DNA of 37,747 bases. Source: Bacillota bacterium (GTDB lineage: Bacteria; Bacillota; Sulfobacillia; Symbiobacteriales; Symbiobacteriaceae). Every line of letters starts with the position of its first letter. The first letter of the stretch is position 1. Positions 1-8,078 of this stretch are shown here, one piece after another. The notes beneath the pieces are model-generated. The model was not told where the DNA came from, did not search any database, and saw nothing but the letters and a program-made list of their open reading frames with translations. The translations under genes and the position numbers were made by a program. The DNA lies in contig JAMNXV010000123.1 in assembly GCA_023623185.1 (NCBI GenBank), positions 1 through 37,747 of the forward strand, read 5' to 3'.

Positions 1-103
1 GCCAAGTCACAGGCCTGGGCAGGCTCTCATATTTGTCCCCTGTCGTACCAAAACGGAGAGGACAGCCCCCCTCCTGATGATTCTATCTTCAATATTCTCT
101 GTC

Positions 104-673
104 CTACACAAGCGCACCATGCTCAGCACATGTTGACAAATAATCTGGGCAACAACAGTCCACCACGCTGTCGAGGAAGGCGAGCGTGCCTTCATCCACC
201 AGCCGCCCGCCGGCAAACTTCTGGGGCGCCAGACTGATCAGCACCTCGTTGCCGCCCGGCGGCAGCACCTTCGCCTGCATGCCGGGACTCGAGAGGATTT
301 CCCGCAGGTGAAGCTGCGCCCGTACGGTACCCAGTATGCCCGGCGTGGCCCCCAGGGTCATCACCGGCTTCCCGATGAAGACCTTGTCGACCCGCGAGGC
401 CCAGTCGAGGGCATTTTTCAGCACGCCGGGAACCGACCAGTTGTACTCCGGGGTGATGATGATCACGCCCTGGGCTCCAGCGATCTTCCGCTTGAAGTCC
501 GCCACCACCTGAGGCGGATCCTGCTCGGCATCCTGGTCAAAATGCGGCAGCGAGCGGATGTCGAGGATCTCCACGGACATCTTGTCCTTATACCGCTCCC
601 TCATCGTGTGCGCCAGCTGCATGTTGTAGGACTCCGCCCGCAAGCTCCCCACCAGCATGGCAATGCGCAACAT
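104..673 (-). CDS. NADPH-dependent FMN reductase family flavoprotein
   Basis: This 189-residue cytosolic protein has a flavodoxin-like fold and probably reduces FMN, quinones or similar acceptors with NAD(P)H. The N-terminal GSLRAESYN (residues 9-17) is the phosphate-binding loop. The family signature TPEYNWSVPGVLKNALDWASR lies near the middle and contacts the flavin. The ATG at 673 follows an AAGGGGCG ribosome site. The last ~17 residues run on past the usual family end into AT-richer sequence and include three consecutive cysteines (DCCCPD), so the ancestral stop may have been lost. It is transcribed away from the TPR gene and has no visible operon partner. The family call is firm; the substrate is unknown. 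Confidence 0.9.
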   Translation of the reverse strand: MLRIAMLVGSLRAESYNMQLAHTMRERYKDKMSVEILDIRSLPHFDQDAEQDPPQVVADFKRKIAGAQGVIIITPEYNWSVPGVLKNALDWASRVDKVFIGKPVMTLGATPGILGTVRAQLHLREILSSPGMQAKVLPPGGNEVLISLAPQKFAGGRLVDEGTLAFLDSVVDCCCPDYLSTCAEHGALV

Positions 674-927
674 TCATCGCCCCTTCTCGTTCCGGTGATA
701 TCTTGTCCCGCGCTGCGGCTCGCGATGTGGCCGGGGCCGGACCCGGGCCCGTGCACTAGCGGGTGTATGTTCGCGATGGCGAAATTGCAGCACGCGCTAC
801 TTATGACTGCGTTGCCCCCGCCGCCGATACGTGCTTGAAGGCCGGGCAGATCAAATCAGAGAAGGGTCTTTCGCCAAGCGTGACGAATCTGACTCCCCAA
901 ACATTCCGGGGGAGGAACCACCAGCCG
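674..927. other. divergent intergenic region, FMN reductase / TPR gene
   Basis: This 254-base gap separates two divergent genes and should hold both promoters. The only clear elements are the two ribosome sites at its edges: AAGGGG for the leftward gene and GGGGGAGGA at about 908-916 for the rightward gene. Frames that stay open here have no ribosome site and read as noise. Confidence 0.4.
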
Positions 928-1845
928 ATGATCATGTCGCCTGCCGAGACCCAGCAACTGGAACCCGCAGCGCTCGCCTTGCTGGAGATCTACCGGAAGG
1001 GGGAGCACACCGCCGTCCTGGCCGAAGTCGACCAGCAGTCCAAGTCCGGCCCGCTCTCACCCGACGTGCTCGGGCTGGCCGCGGCCAGTCTGCTGGCCCT
1101 GGAGCGCAGCGAGGAGGCGGTGAAAGCCGCGCGGCACGCGGCCGCGCAGAGCCCCCGCAAGGCCTGGCTCCACCACGTTTTGAGCCGGGCCGAGCTGCGC
1201 CTGGGCGACCCCGCACGGGCCCTGGAGGCCGCACAGGCGGCCTGCCGCCTCATGCCCGGCCAGCCCGACTACCTGGCGACCCTGGCCGCCTGCCGGCGGG
1301 AAAGCGGCGACCTTGCGGGCGCCGCCGCGACGGCCCGCCAGGCGCTGTCAGCAGCCCCGCGCCACGCGGGCGCCCTGCACGAGCTGGGACTGGCCCTGGC
1401 GGCGCAGGGAGACGATGCCGGCGCCCTGGACCATTTCCGGCAGGCCCAGGCGGCCGAGCCGCAGGACCCGGCCGCCTACCTGGCCGAGGCGGACCTGCAG
1501 ACGAAGGCCGGGCGCACGGCTGAGGCCCGCCGCGCGCTGCAGCGGGCCCTCAGGGAAATGCCGGATCTGGTGGAGGCCGAGGAGCGGCTGGCCGAGACCG
1601 TCGGCCGCAGCCGTCTGCTCCACCGCACGCTCATTCACCTGATCCACCTGTCGCGGCTTACCGTGACCGGGTGGCTGATCGTCGCCTTCCTCTACTACCT
1701 GCTCTTCCGCCTGCTGGAGTTCCTCTGGAAGTACTTCGCCGTCATGCTGCCCGTGGGCCGCGCGCTGCTGGCCGTCACGGCCATCTGGCTGCTGGGCGGC
1801 GCCGCGGCCGGCCGGCTCCTGCGGGCCGCGCTCCGGCGGATTTAG
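928..1845 (+). CDS. TPR-repeat protein with C-terminal membrane anchor
   Basis: This 305-residue protein consists mostly of alanine-rich helical pairs typical of tetratricopeptide repeats. They run from about residue 40 to 225, with repeat-like units such as AWLHHVLSRAELRLGDPARALEAA and ALHELGLALAAQGDDAGALDHF. Two hydrophobic segments follow at about 243-267 and 272-298. The TPR part probably faces the cytosol and binds a partner protein, but the partner is not evident. The frame is open upstream to 763; I chose the ATG at 928 because GGAGGA (911-916) sits 11 bases before it and nothing similar precedes 763. The 3' end overlaps the convergent gene at 1842 by four bases. Confidence 0.8.
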   Translation: MIMSPAETQQLEPAALALLEIYRKGEHTAVLAEVDQQSKSGPLSPDVLGLAAASLLALERSEEAVKAARHAAAQSPRKAWLHHVLSRAELRLGDPARALEAAQAACRLMPGQPDYLATLAACRRESGDLAGAAATARQALSAAPRHAGALHELGLALAAQGDDAGALDHFRQAQAAEPQDPAAYLAEADLQTKAGRTAEARRALQRALREMPDLVEAEERLAETVGRSRLLHRTLIHLIHLSRLTVTGWLIVAFLYYLLFRLLEFLWKYFAVMLPVGRALLAVTAIWLLGGAAAGRLLRAALRRI

Positions 1846-2213
1846 CCCGTCATCCAGGAGCGAATGCCGACCAGGGCGACGAAAAGCGCCAGAACCCCGT
1901 GGACCAGCGGCCTGTTCCGGTACCGCTCTCCCAGCGCGGTTCCCGGGCGCAGCAGAAACTGCAGCAGCGCCCCGACCCCCACCAGGCCCCCGTACAGCAG
2001 GTGCTGCAGGTGGGGCTGCCGCCCCTGAATGAGGAAGAATGCCCCGATGCCCAGTTGCACGGCGCCGATGGCGATGGACGCGGGCACCAGCCGGTAGTAT
2101 CCCGCGGGCAGGATCCGCCGCTGCCTGGCGGCCAGCAGGGCCCAGACGAGGAGCGCCAGGTTCACGGCGGCCAGGGCGATGACGAAGAACTGCTTGATCT
2201 GAAGCCAAATCAT
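1842..2213 (-). CDS. small integral membrane protein, about four TM helices
   Basis: This 123-residue protein has four predicted membrane helices, at about residues 5-26, 40-62, 68-86 and 98-118, with short charged loops. I do not recognise a family. The frame is open to 2285, but the extra 24 residues are arginine-rich with no hydrophobic part. The ATG at 2213 follows GGAAGGGGG and starts directly at helix 1, so it is preferred. The gene lies 72 bases downstream of the DUF302 gene on the same strand and may be co-transcribed from that gene's CsoR-type promoter. Its stop overlaps the convergent TPR gene. Confidence 0.7.
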   Translation of the reverse strand: MIWLQIKQFFVIALAAVNLALLVWALLAARQRRILPAGYYRLVPASIAIGAVQLGIGAFFLIQGRQPHLQHLLYGGLVGVGALLQFLLRPGTALGERYRNRPLVHGVLALFVALVGIRSWMTG

Positions 2214-2285
2214 AACCCGCTCAAGCCCCCTTCCGCATCGGAAGGTTCTGCAAGAGCGGGTTTCTTTCCTTTCGAGCCAGATCAT

Positions 2286-2675
2286 CTATTGCGCCGCCGC
2301 GTCCACAATCGCCGACAGGTCGGCCTCCACCTGCTTCGCCAGGTCGTCGAACCGCTCGTCACCCATCAGCCCCATCAGGGCCGCAGGCCGGGTGAGCCCG
2401 ATGGTCGTCTGCCCCTCCACCCGCTTCACCACGATCTTGCAGGGCAGGAAGTAGGCCACCATCGGGTTGGTCTCGAGGGCCCCCTTGGCCTTGGGCGCGC
2501 TGCACACCTCCAGGATGCGCACCTCGTGCGCCAGGTCAAACCCCTTCGACTTCAGCGTCTGGTTGACGTTCAGCTCCCAGAGGACGCTGAACTGCTTCTC
2601 CCCGAGCTTCTCCTGAACGGCGGCCACGGCCTCGTCAACGCTCTTCCCCGTACGGACCTCGTACGCGAACTCCAC
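2286..2675 (-). CDS. DUF302 family protein
   Basis: The 129-residue product matches DUF302, a small cytosolic alpha/beta fold. It has the pattern LKSKGFDLAHEVRILEVCSAP followed by NPMVAYFLPCKIVVKRVEGQTTIGL, which includes the conserved cysteines of ExC and LPC. The biochemical role is unproven. In many bacteria DUF302 genes sit beside CsoR-family repressors, sulfurtransferases or metal genes, which fits the palindrome in its promoter here. The frame extends to a GTG at 2690, but the GTG at 2675 is better: GGGGGTG lies six bases upstream, and the protein then begins with the usual (M)EFAYEVRTGKS. Confidence 0.85.
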   Translation of the reverse strand: MEFAYEVRTGKSVDEAVAAVQEKLGEKQFSVLWELNVNQTLKSKGFDLAHEVRILEVCSAPKAKGALETNPMVAYFLPCKIVVKRVEGQTTIGLTRPAALMGLMGDERFDDLAKQVEADLSAIVDAAAQ

Positions 2676-2716
2676 GAAAAACACCCCCACGGATGATGGT
2701 CAGGCAGTACGCCTCC

Positions 2717-2746
2717 ATAATACCCCACGGGGTATGGTACAATCAA
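2717..2746 (-). promoter_or_regulatory. promoter with CsoR-type operator for the DUF302 gene
   Basis: Reading leftward, a -35 box TTGATT (2746-2741) and a -10 box TATTAT (2722-2717) are 18 bases apart. Overlapping the spacer and the -10 is a perfect inverted repeat, ATACCCC-AC-GGGGTAT (2720-2735). C- and G-tract palindromes of this form are the usual operators of the CsoR/RcnR/CstR family of copper- or persulfide-sensing repressors. A repressor here would block RNA polymerase directly. No csoR gene is in the window, so the regulator must be encoded elsewhere. Confidence 0.65.
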
Positions 2747-2868
2747 GCCCGAAGATCAGGGCAAACCCTGACACTTTTCGGACAGCCGTGAACACAGTGC
2801 TGTCCACCGCGGGGATTTCCCGGTACGATGAGGGTGAATGGCAGGGGAAACATCAGGAGGGAAAGGCC

Positions 2869-3780
2869 ATGGCTGTCGTACTGGTAGCAGGCGGAACGGG
2901 CTTCATCGGCTCCCACATCGTGCGCCGGCTCACGGCGGACGGGCACCGGGTGATCGTCATGTCCCGGAACCCGGAAAAGGCGCGGGGAAAGGTGCCCGCC
3001 GGCGTGGAGGTCAGGGCAGGCGACACGACGGACGCCGCGACGCTCGGCCCCGTGCTGGAGGGCGTCGAGGTCGTGGTCAGCGCGGTGCAGTTCCCGAACC
3101 ACCCGGTGGAGAACCCCCGGAAGGGCTACACCTACATCAGGGTGGACGGGGAGGGAACCGTCCACCTCGTGGAGGCGGCCAGAAAGGCCGGCGTACAGCG
3201 CTTCGTCTACCTGTCGGGCGCCGGCACCCGGGAGGGGCAGACCCGGCCCTGGTTCATCGCCAAGCTCATGGCGGAGAAGGCCATCCGGGAGAGCGGCGTC
3301 CCCTACACCATTTTCCGCCCGTCCTGGGTCTACGGGCCGGAGGACCGCAGCCTGAACAAGTTCGCGACCTTCGCCCGGCTGCTGCCCTTCGTTCCGGTCA
3401 TCGGCAGCGGGAAGACGCGCGTGCAGCCCCTCTTTGTCGAGGATCTGGCACAGGCCGTGGCCGCCAGCCTCCGCACCGGGGCGGCGATAAACCAGACCTA
3501 CGAGATCGGCGGGCCCGAGGAGCTGACGATGGACGAGATCATCCGCATCATGCTGCGGGTCATGGGCCGGCGCAAGCCGCTGCTGCACAGCCCGGCCGGG
3601 CTGATGAAGATCGCGGCATGGCCGCTGCAATTCCTTCCCGCCGCGCCGCTCTCTCCGGGCGCAGTGGACTTCGTGCTGATGGAGGAGCCCGTGGACAATA
3701 CGCTCGCGCAGCGCGACCTCGGCCTGAAGCTGACGCCGCTGGCGGAGGGGCTGTCGCACCTGCGCACCGCCCGCCGGTGA
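2869..3780 (+). CDS. NAD(P)-binding epimerase-like protein (atypical SDR, NDUFA9-like)
   Basis: This 303-residue Rossmann-fold protein belongs to the extended/atypical short-chain dehydrogenase group. The dinucleotide loop is GGTGFIGSHIVRRL (residues 8-21). Further signatures are YLSGAGT and FRPSWVYGPEDRS. The usual catalytic Tyr-x-x-x-Lys motif is not obvious, as in the NDUFA9-like subgroup, whose members bind NADPH and are often linked to quinone or lipid biology. The ATG at 2869 has an AGGAGGGAAA site just upstream; the frame is open to 2734 without another good site. It is followed by the convergent Tad locus, with no clear functional partner. Confidence 0.85.
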   Translation: MAVVLVAGGTGFIGSHIVRRLTADGHRVIVMSRNPEKARGKVPAGVEVRAGDTTDAATLGPVLEGVEVVVSAVQFPNHPVENPRKGYTYIRVDGEGTVHLVEAARKAGVQRFVYLSGAGTREGQTRPWFIAKLMAEKAIRESGVPYTIFRPSWVYGPEDRSLNKFATFARLLPFVPVIGSGKTRVQPLFVEDLAQAVAASLRTGAAINQTYEIGGPEELTMDEIIRIMLRVMGRRKPLLHSPAGLMKIAAWPLQFLPAAPLSPGAVDFVLMEEPVDNTLAQRDLGLKLTPLAEGLSHLRTARR

Positions 3781-3790
3781 GCTCATGGGT

Positions 3791-4798
3791 TCAGGATCCA
3801 TCGTTATCAACCACGTTCTTTTCCACATCCTTCTCGGCCGCCCTCCGGGCGGCCTCTGCGCGCGCCCGCGCGGCCTCCTCCTCCGCCTTCAGCCGCTCCT
3901 CGATGCTCCGGGTCCACTGCTCGACGGAGGCGCGGGACCCATCGACGCACGGATCGCCGTACCCGCAGCGCTCCGGCAACCGCTCCAGCCCCCTCCGGGT
4001 GCGCACCACCTCCCGCTGCGGCGGCCGCCTGCCCATCCACTGCCCGAGGAGCTCCAACGCCTCGGGGTCCTGCGCCAGGTGCTCCGAAGCGACGATCTCC
4101 AGCAGCGAGAACACATCCGCCGCCTCGTCGACGCAGTTGATCAGCCGGTAGTACTTCTGCGGCTCGTCCGTGACGTTGATCACGGCGTCGATCGTCTTCA
4201 CCAGCGTGTCAGGATCGGCGTCCCACCACCGGTGAACCCAGGCGTCCGGGCGGTACCAGGCGGCCGCGCAGCTTTCCGCCCGCAGGGTGACCGCGTTCGG
4301 ATGGTCGCTGCCCAGCAACGGCCCCAGGAAGGGGGTGAGGAGCGGCACCTCCGCTTCCACCGGGATCTGCACGTACATGAAGGGCGAGATGAAGTTGCCC
4401 ATCGGCCATACCCAGGCTTCGCCCACCCGCACCTCCACCTGCGCGCCGATGCCGTCCCGGTTGAGTTCGGCCAGCCGCTGCAGCTTCGGCTCGATTTCGG
4501 TGCGGATGCCGCCAGGCTTCAGGTTGCTCAGGTGCAGCGCGTTGATCAGGAACCCGTTCACCGGAAAGTAGCCCGCGAACTCGGTGGGGATCGGGATGTG
4601 GAACTCCCGCGACTCCACCACGGCCCCGATGGCCAGCGCATCGGCCGTGCTGCGCAGCTTCACTCGCCAGTAGGCCAGCATCGTCAGGTCGATCACGATC
4701 AGGGTCAGGGGGACCAGGACCAGGCTGACCGCCAGCGCGACGTAGACCGACACGTACCCCGCCTGGCGCCGCCTACCGCTGACCGAAGGTCCGCTCAC
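3791..4798 (-). CDS. TadG-like pilus-associated protein, no +5 glutamate
   Basis: This 335-residue protein has one N-terminal membrane segment (about residues 16-38) after a short basic head, then a large extracytoplasmic domain. The head and helix resemble a pseudopilin (GYVSVYVALAVSLVLVPL), but the residue five after the glycine is Tyr rather than the Glu of ordinary type IV-like pilins. The last ~45 residues are charged and alanine-rich (SIEERLKAEEEAARARAE) and probably form a coiled coil. The GTG start overlaps the previous gene by 26 bases, so translation is probably coupled. It is the last gene of the three-gene leftward arm of Tad locus 1. TadG-like is inferred from position, size and anchor; the exact family is uncertain. 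Confidence 0.65.
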   Translation of the reverse strand: MSGPSVSGRRRQAGYVSVYVALAVSLVLVPLTLIVIDLTMLAYWRVKLRSTADALAIGAVVESREFHIPIPTEFAGYFPVNGFLINALHLSNLKPGGIRTEIEPKLQRLAELNRDGIGAQVEVRVGEAWVWPMGNFISPFMYVQIPVEAEVPLLTPFLGPLLGSDHPNAVTLRAESCAAAWYRPDAWVHRWWDADPDTLVKTIDAVINVTDEPQKYYRLINCVDEAADVFSLLEIVASEHLAQDPEALELLGQWMGRRPPQREVVRTRRGLERLPERCGYGDPCVDGSRASVEQWTRSIEERLKAEEEAARARAEAARRAAEKDVEKNVVDNDGS

Positions 4799-5477
4799 CC
4801 TGAATCACCGCCTTCGCCGTCAGCACCGTATTCCCGGAACCGTCCTGCCGGCAGGGGAGGTGCATGACCTCCTCCACGGCCGCGCCGGCAAGGTAGTCGA
4901 CGGCCTGCCGCGCCTGGTGGGGGTCGCCTCCGGTGAGCCCCTCCGCCACCCGCCTGTACCAGACCGCCTGCTCGCCCAGCGTCACGGCTGTCTCCAGATG
5001 GTCCTCCGCCTCATCCGCCAGCCGGTCCAGCTGCTCCAGCCACCGGCTCAGGCGCCAGCGCAGGCCGCGTACGGGCTGAAGCCACCCTCCCCCCTCAGGC
5101 GGCGGCTCCCCCGGTTCCGCCGCGCCCGCTCCTGCGATGGCAAGGGTCGGCACGTAGCCGGTGGAAGAGGCACACGCGCCGGCCAGGACGAAGGGCGGGT
5201 CGGTCGGCAGGTGGAAACTGAGCAGGCGCACATCGGCGAGAACCAAGCCGGGATCGGGCCTGCTCAGGCTGTCGCGGATGTCCTTGTAGTAACCGGTCCA
5301 CGCCGCGTCTGCCGCGCGCTCCCGCGCGGTCTCGCTCACGAGCACCTGCAGCCAGGCTTTGTGATGCAGCCACAGGAGGACGGAGATTCCCCCCAGGGTC
5401 AGCAGCAGCACCAGGGGCAGCGTGACCGCCGTTTCCACGGTGATCGACCCCTGCATAGCCGAAAGGAGCCGCTTCAT
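4773..5477 (-). CDS. TadE-like pseudopilin
   Basis: The 234-residue product begins MKRLLSAMQGSITVETAVTLP, a good pseudopilin head: glycine 10 is followed five residues later by glutamate 15 and then a hydrophobic helix to about residue 38. Processing after Gly10 by a prepilin peptidase would place the rest outside the membrane. The remainder is a soluble domain with a probable helical stretch around residues 140-185 and cysteines near residues 100 and 217. The frame reaches a GTG at 5486, but that GTG lies inside the GGAGGTG ribosome site, so the ATG at 5477 is the start. It lies 13 bases after the upstream TadE-like gene. Confidence 0.7.
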   Translation of the reverse strand: MKRLLSAMQGSITVETAVTLPLVLLLTLGGISVLLWLHHKAWLQVLVSETARERAADAAWTGYYKDIRDSLSRPDPGLVLADVRLLSFHLPTDPPFVLAGACASSTGYVPTLAIAGAGAAEPGEPPPEGGGWLQPVRGLRWRLSRWLEQLDRLADEAEDHLETAVTLGEQAVWYRRVAEGLTGGDPHQARQAVDYLAGAAVEEVMHLPCRQDGSGNTVLTAKAVIQGERTFGQR

Positions 5478-5490
5478 CGGCGCCACCTCC

Positions 5491-6255
5491 CTATGGCTCG
5501 AACACGGTCTGAAGCAGATAGGCGGCGCGCGCGGTCACGATGAGGGAGCGCCCCTCCGCGCCCGGCGGCTCGCAGAGCCTGCGGGCCGCCTTCTCAAGCC
5601 CGTCGGGCCCTTCCGGGTCAGGCGCGTCCCAGGGCGTGAAGTCCGGCGGCGGACCCTCGATCGCCTGCCGCCAGACGTCCGCCGCCCACCCGGCCCGCTC
5701 CGCCATCTCCTCGCCGCGCGCCGCAATCTCCTCGGCCCTCCGCAGGAGCTGCTCCCACTCCTCGTACTCTTCCTCAACCTCCCGCCAGAGGGCCCGGTAT
5801 TCCGGGGCAACCCGGTCCAGGAGCCCGTCCAGGTCCGGTTCTCCCGGGTAAGGCGCCGCCTCTGCCTCCCGCGGCGGGGCGAGCAGCCCGCCCGGCAGGG
5901 TGAGCGGCAGGCGGTAGCACATGGCCACCACCACGGCCTGGTCCGAATGGGCCTTCCCGGCAGCCGCCTGCGTCCGCATGATCAGCGCGTGCACCGCCCA
6001 GCGCGGCAGGCCGAAGCTCTCCGCGAAGCCCCCGTCGTAGCGGTATGCGCGGTCCGGCACGCCCAGCCTGTCGTGCAGGGCCACCGCGGCGGCGAAATCA
6101 CGCGCCGCGCGGTTGGCCGCCAGGGCCAGAGCCATCTTCGCAAAGGCCATGTAGCCCGCCACCCAGCCGCCGATCACCAGCAGACAGAGCACGGGCAGTG
6201 CCAGCGCGACCTCCACGGCCACGCTTCCCCGCCGGCCCGCCAGCCTGCGCTGCAA
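5491..6255 (-). CDS. TadE-like pseudopilin, first gene of leftward arm of Tad locus 1
   Basis: From the TTG at 6255 the protein has 254 residues and begins MQRRLAGRRGSVAVEVALALP, with Gly10 and Glu15 spaced as in pilins and a hydrophobic helix to about residue 42. The soluble part contains a Glu/Arg-rich helical stretch (EVEEEYEEWEQLLRRAEEIAARG). An in-frame ATG at 6270 exists, but the GGAGGTG between the two codons sits six bases before the TTG and is the better ribosome site. It is divergent from cpaB at 6355 across about 100 bases. Assignment to the TadE-like group rests on the head motif and context; the soluble domain is unrecognised. Confidence 0.65.
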   Translation of the reverse strand: MQRRLAGRRGSVAVEVALALPVLCLLVIGGWVAGYMAFAKMALALAANRAARDFAAAVALHDRLGVPDRAYRYDGGFAESFGLPRWAVHALIMRTQAAAGKAHSDQAVVVAMCYRLPLTLPGGLLAPPREAEAAPYPGEPDLDGLLDRVAPEYRALWREVEEEYEEWEQLLRRAEEIAARGEEMAERAGWAADVWRQAIEGPPPDFTPWDAPDPEGPDGLEKAARRLCEPPGAEGRSLIVTARAAYLLQTVFEP

Positions 6256-6354
6256 GCCGACCACCTCCATACCCTTTATCGTGCAACCGAATCGGTGTGA
6301 TCAGTTGAACCATTGTGCCTCCTGATCCGTGATTAGGTGCAGGAGGTGAATGGA

Positions 6355-6960
6355 ATGAACTCCCGGTTGCGCTATCTCCTGGCAGCCGCCTGTGCCGTCG
6401 CGGCCGGTCTGCTCACCGCGCTGTACCTCGGAGGCGTGGGCAGCGCTGCCGGGTCCGATAGCGAGATCATCTGGGTCGCGGGCCAGGAGATCTTCCCGGG
6501 GGAGCAGCTCCGGGAGGAGCTCCTGCTGCGGGTCGAGGTCGACGGCCCCACCCGGCGCCTGCTGGCCCGGGAAGCCCTGCCGCAAACAGGCGCCGACGCG
6601 CCGGGCGCGTGGTATGCCATACGGCCGATCCGGACGGGCGAGCCGCTCATCCCCGCCGGGAACGTGAGCCCGGAGCCGCCCGCCGGTCACATCGCCGCAC
6701 CCGAGGAGCTGCACGTCGTGAGCCTGCGGGCCGAATCCGCGGGCCTGCCCGAGCTGCGCCCCGGCGAGGAGGTGGACCTCTACGTCATCCCGGTGGAGGG
6801 CGGGGACGCCCTGCGCATCCTGTCCGCGGCACGGGTGGTGCAGGCGGAGTCCGACTGGGTGAGCGTGCTCGTTCCCGAGGAGCAGGTGCCGCTGGTGCTT
6901 TCCGCCACGGACGGGGTGACGGCAAAGGTCGTGCGCCGCCTGGAGGGGCTCCTGCGGTGA
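6355..6960 (+). CDS. cpaB: CpaB/RcpC-like SAF-domain pilus assembly protein (locus 1)
   Basis: This 201-residue protein has an N-terminal membrane helix (about residues 6-26) followed by an SAF-like domain: WVAGQEIFPGEQLREELLLRVEV, then a CpaB-type C-terminal half (HVVSLRAESAGLPELRPGEEVDLYVIPVEG). CpaB proteins sit on the outer face of the inner membrane in Tad systems; in diderms they help the secretin, but no secretin is present here. The ATG at 6355 follows AGGAGGTGA with five bases of spacing; a GTG at 6337 lies before that site and is rejected. The gene heads cpaB-cpaE-tadA-tadB-tadC, and its stop overlaps the next start (GTGA). Confidence 0.75.
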   Translation: MNSRLRYLLAAACAVAAGLLTALYLGGVGSAAGSDSEIIWVAGQEIFPGEQLREELLLRVEVDGPTRRLLAREALPQTGADAPGAWYAIRPIRTGEPLIPAGNVSPEPPAGHIAAPEELHVVSLRAESAGLPELRPGEEVDLYVIPVEGGDALRILSAARVVQAESDWVSVLVPEEQVPLVLSATDGVTAKVVRRLEGLLR

Positions 6961-8078
6961 CGCTCCAGGTGGCCCTCTGCGGGCTGGCTCCTGACTTGGC
7001 CCTGCGGCTGCAGAGCTGGTTCGCGGCGCACCCGGCCCTGGAACTCTCGGTGGCATTCACTGCCCCCGACGTGGACAGCCTCCTCGACGGCCTCTCCGCC
7101 ACACCGGCCCACGCGGTCATCATCGACGCGCGCCTGGGGCTGGAAGGGCTCTCGTGCGCACAGGAGCTTGCCGCGGCCGGGTACGCCGTGCTCTGCCTGG
7201 CAGGCGGGGCCGCACCCGCCGGGGTGCGCCGCCGGGCGGCAGAGCTGGGCCTGGCCATCTGCCCGGATGCAGAGCCCTCCCGCGCCGCCGCCCTGCTGCG
7301 CCAGCTGCTCGGGCTGGCCTCCGGAGCCGCCGCGGCCGGACACATCATCGCCTTTCACTCGCCCCGGGGGGGCGCGGGCACGAGCACGCTGCTGCTGCAC
7401 ACCGCCCGCGCGCTCCGCAGCCGGGGACTGACCGTGGCCGTGGTGGAGGTGAGCGGCGGAGGCGGCGCGGCTCCTCTCCTGGGCATCCGGCCCGGGGGCG
7501 GCTGGGCCGATCTCATCGAGGTCCCGCCGGAGAACCTCCTGGGCGACCCGTGGGGGCCGGACCGGGTCGCGGCGGCGCTCTCCGAGGTGGAACCCGGGCT
7601 CCACCTGCTCCCCAGCGCCGGACCGGCCGCCATGGACGAACTGCAACCCGACCTGGTGGAAGCGGTGCTGCGCCTGCTGGGGGCCTGCGGCTGCGCCTGC
7701 GCCCTGGTGGACACCCCCGCGGAGATGACCGTGCCGGCTGCGGCCGCCCTGGCGGCGGCGGACGCCGTCTGCCTGATCGGCCTGCCCGACGCCGTCTCCG
7801 CGTACCGGATGGTGCAAGTAGAGCACCTGCTGACCAGCCTGCAGGTTCCGCCCGAGCGCGTGCACCCGGTGCTGAACCGCGTGCGGGAGCCGGTGCCGCG
7901 GGGTCTGGAGGAGGCCCTGGCATTCCTTCCCTACCGCCCCTGGGTGCGCGTGCCCGAGGAGGCAAGGCCGCCCGTGGATCCGGCCGGGAGGTTTGCGGGC
8001 TTCCGTCCGGGAAGCGGCGCCGCCCGCGCCCTTGAGAGGCTGCTGGAAGCGTGGGTGCAGGAGGTGATGGGAACATGA
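6957..8078 (+). CDS. CpaE-like protein with degenerate P-loop (locus 1)
   Basis: The 373-residue protein has an N-terminal receiver-like domain (residues ~1-120) and a C-terminal MinD/ParA-like domain. CpaE/TadZ proteins usually place the pilus machine in the cell. The deviant Walker A position reads SPRGGAGTST (135-144): the ParA signature lysine is Arg and the P-loop lysine is Thr, so ATP hydrolysis is doubtful. Later conserved segments (LVDTPAEMTVPAAAALAAADAV) keep the fold. The GTG at 6957 overlaps the cpaB stop, and the 3' end overlaps tadA by four bases (ATGA), so the genes are translationally coupled. Confidence 0.75.
   Translation: MTLQVALCGLAPDLALRLQSWFAAHPALELSVAFTAPDVDSLLDGLSATPAHAVIIDARLGLEGLSCAQELAAAGYAVLCLAGGAAPAGVRRRAAELGLAICPDAEPSRAAALLRQLLGLASGAAAAGHIIAFHSPRGGAGTSTLLLHTARALRSRGLTVAVVEVSGGGGAAPLLGIRPGGGWADLIEVPPENLLGDPWGPDRVAAALSEVEPGLHLLPSAGPAAMDELQPDLVEAVLRLLGACGCACALVDTPAEMTVPAAAALAAADAVCLIGLPDAVSAYRMVQVEHLLTSLQVPPERVHPVLNRVREPVPRGLEEALAFLPYRPWVRVPEEARPPVDPAGRFAGFRPGSGAARALERLLEAWVQEVMGT

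Noticed and set aside
104-160. frameshift or pseudogene at the 3' end of the FMN reductase gene
   Set aside because: The odd cysteine-rich tail is short and the core domain is complete; a lost stop codon explains it without calling the gene broken.
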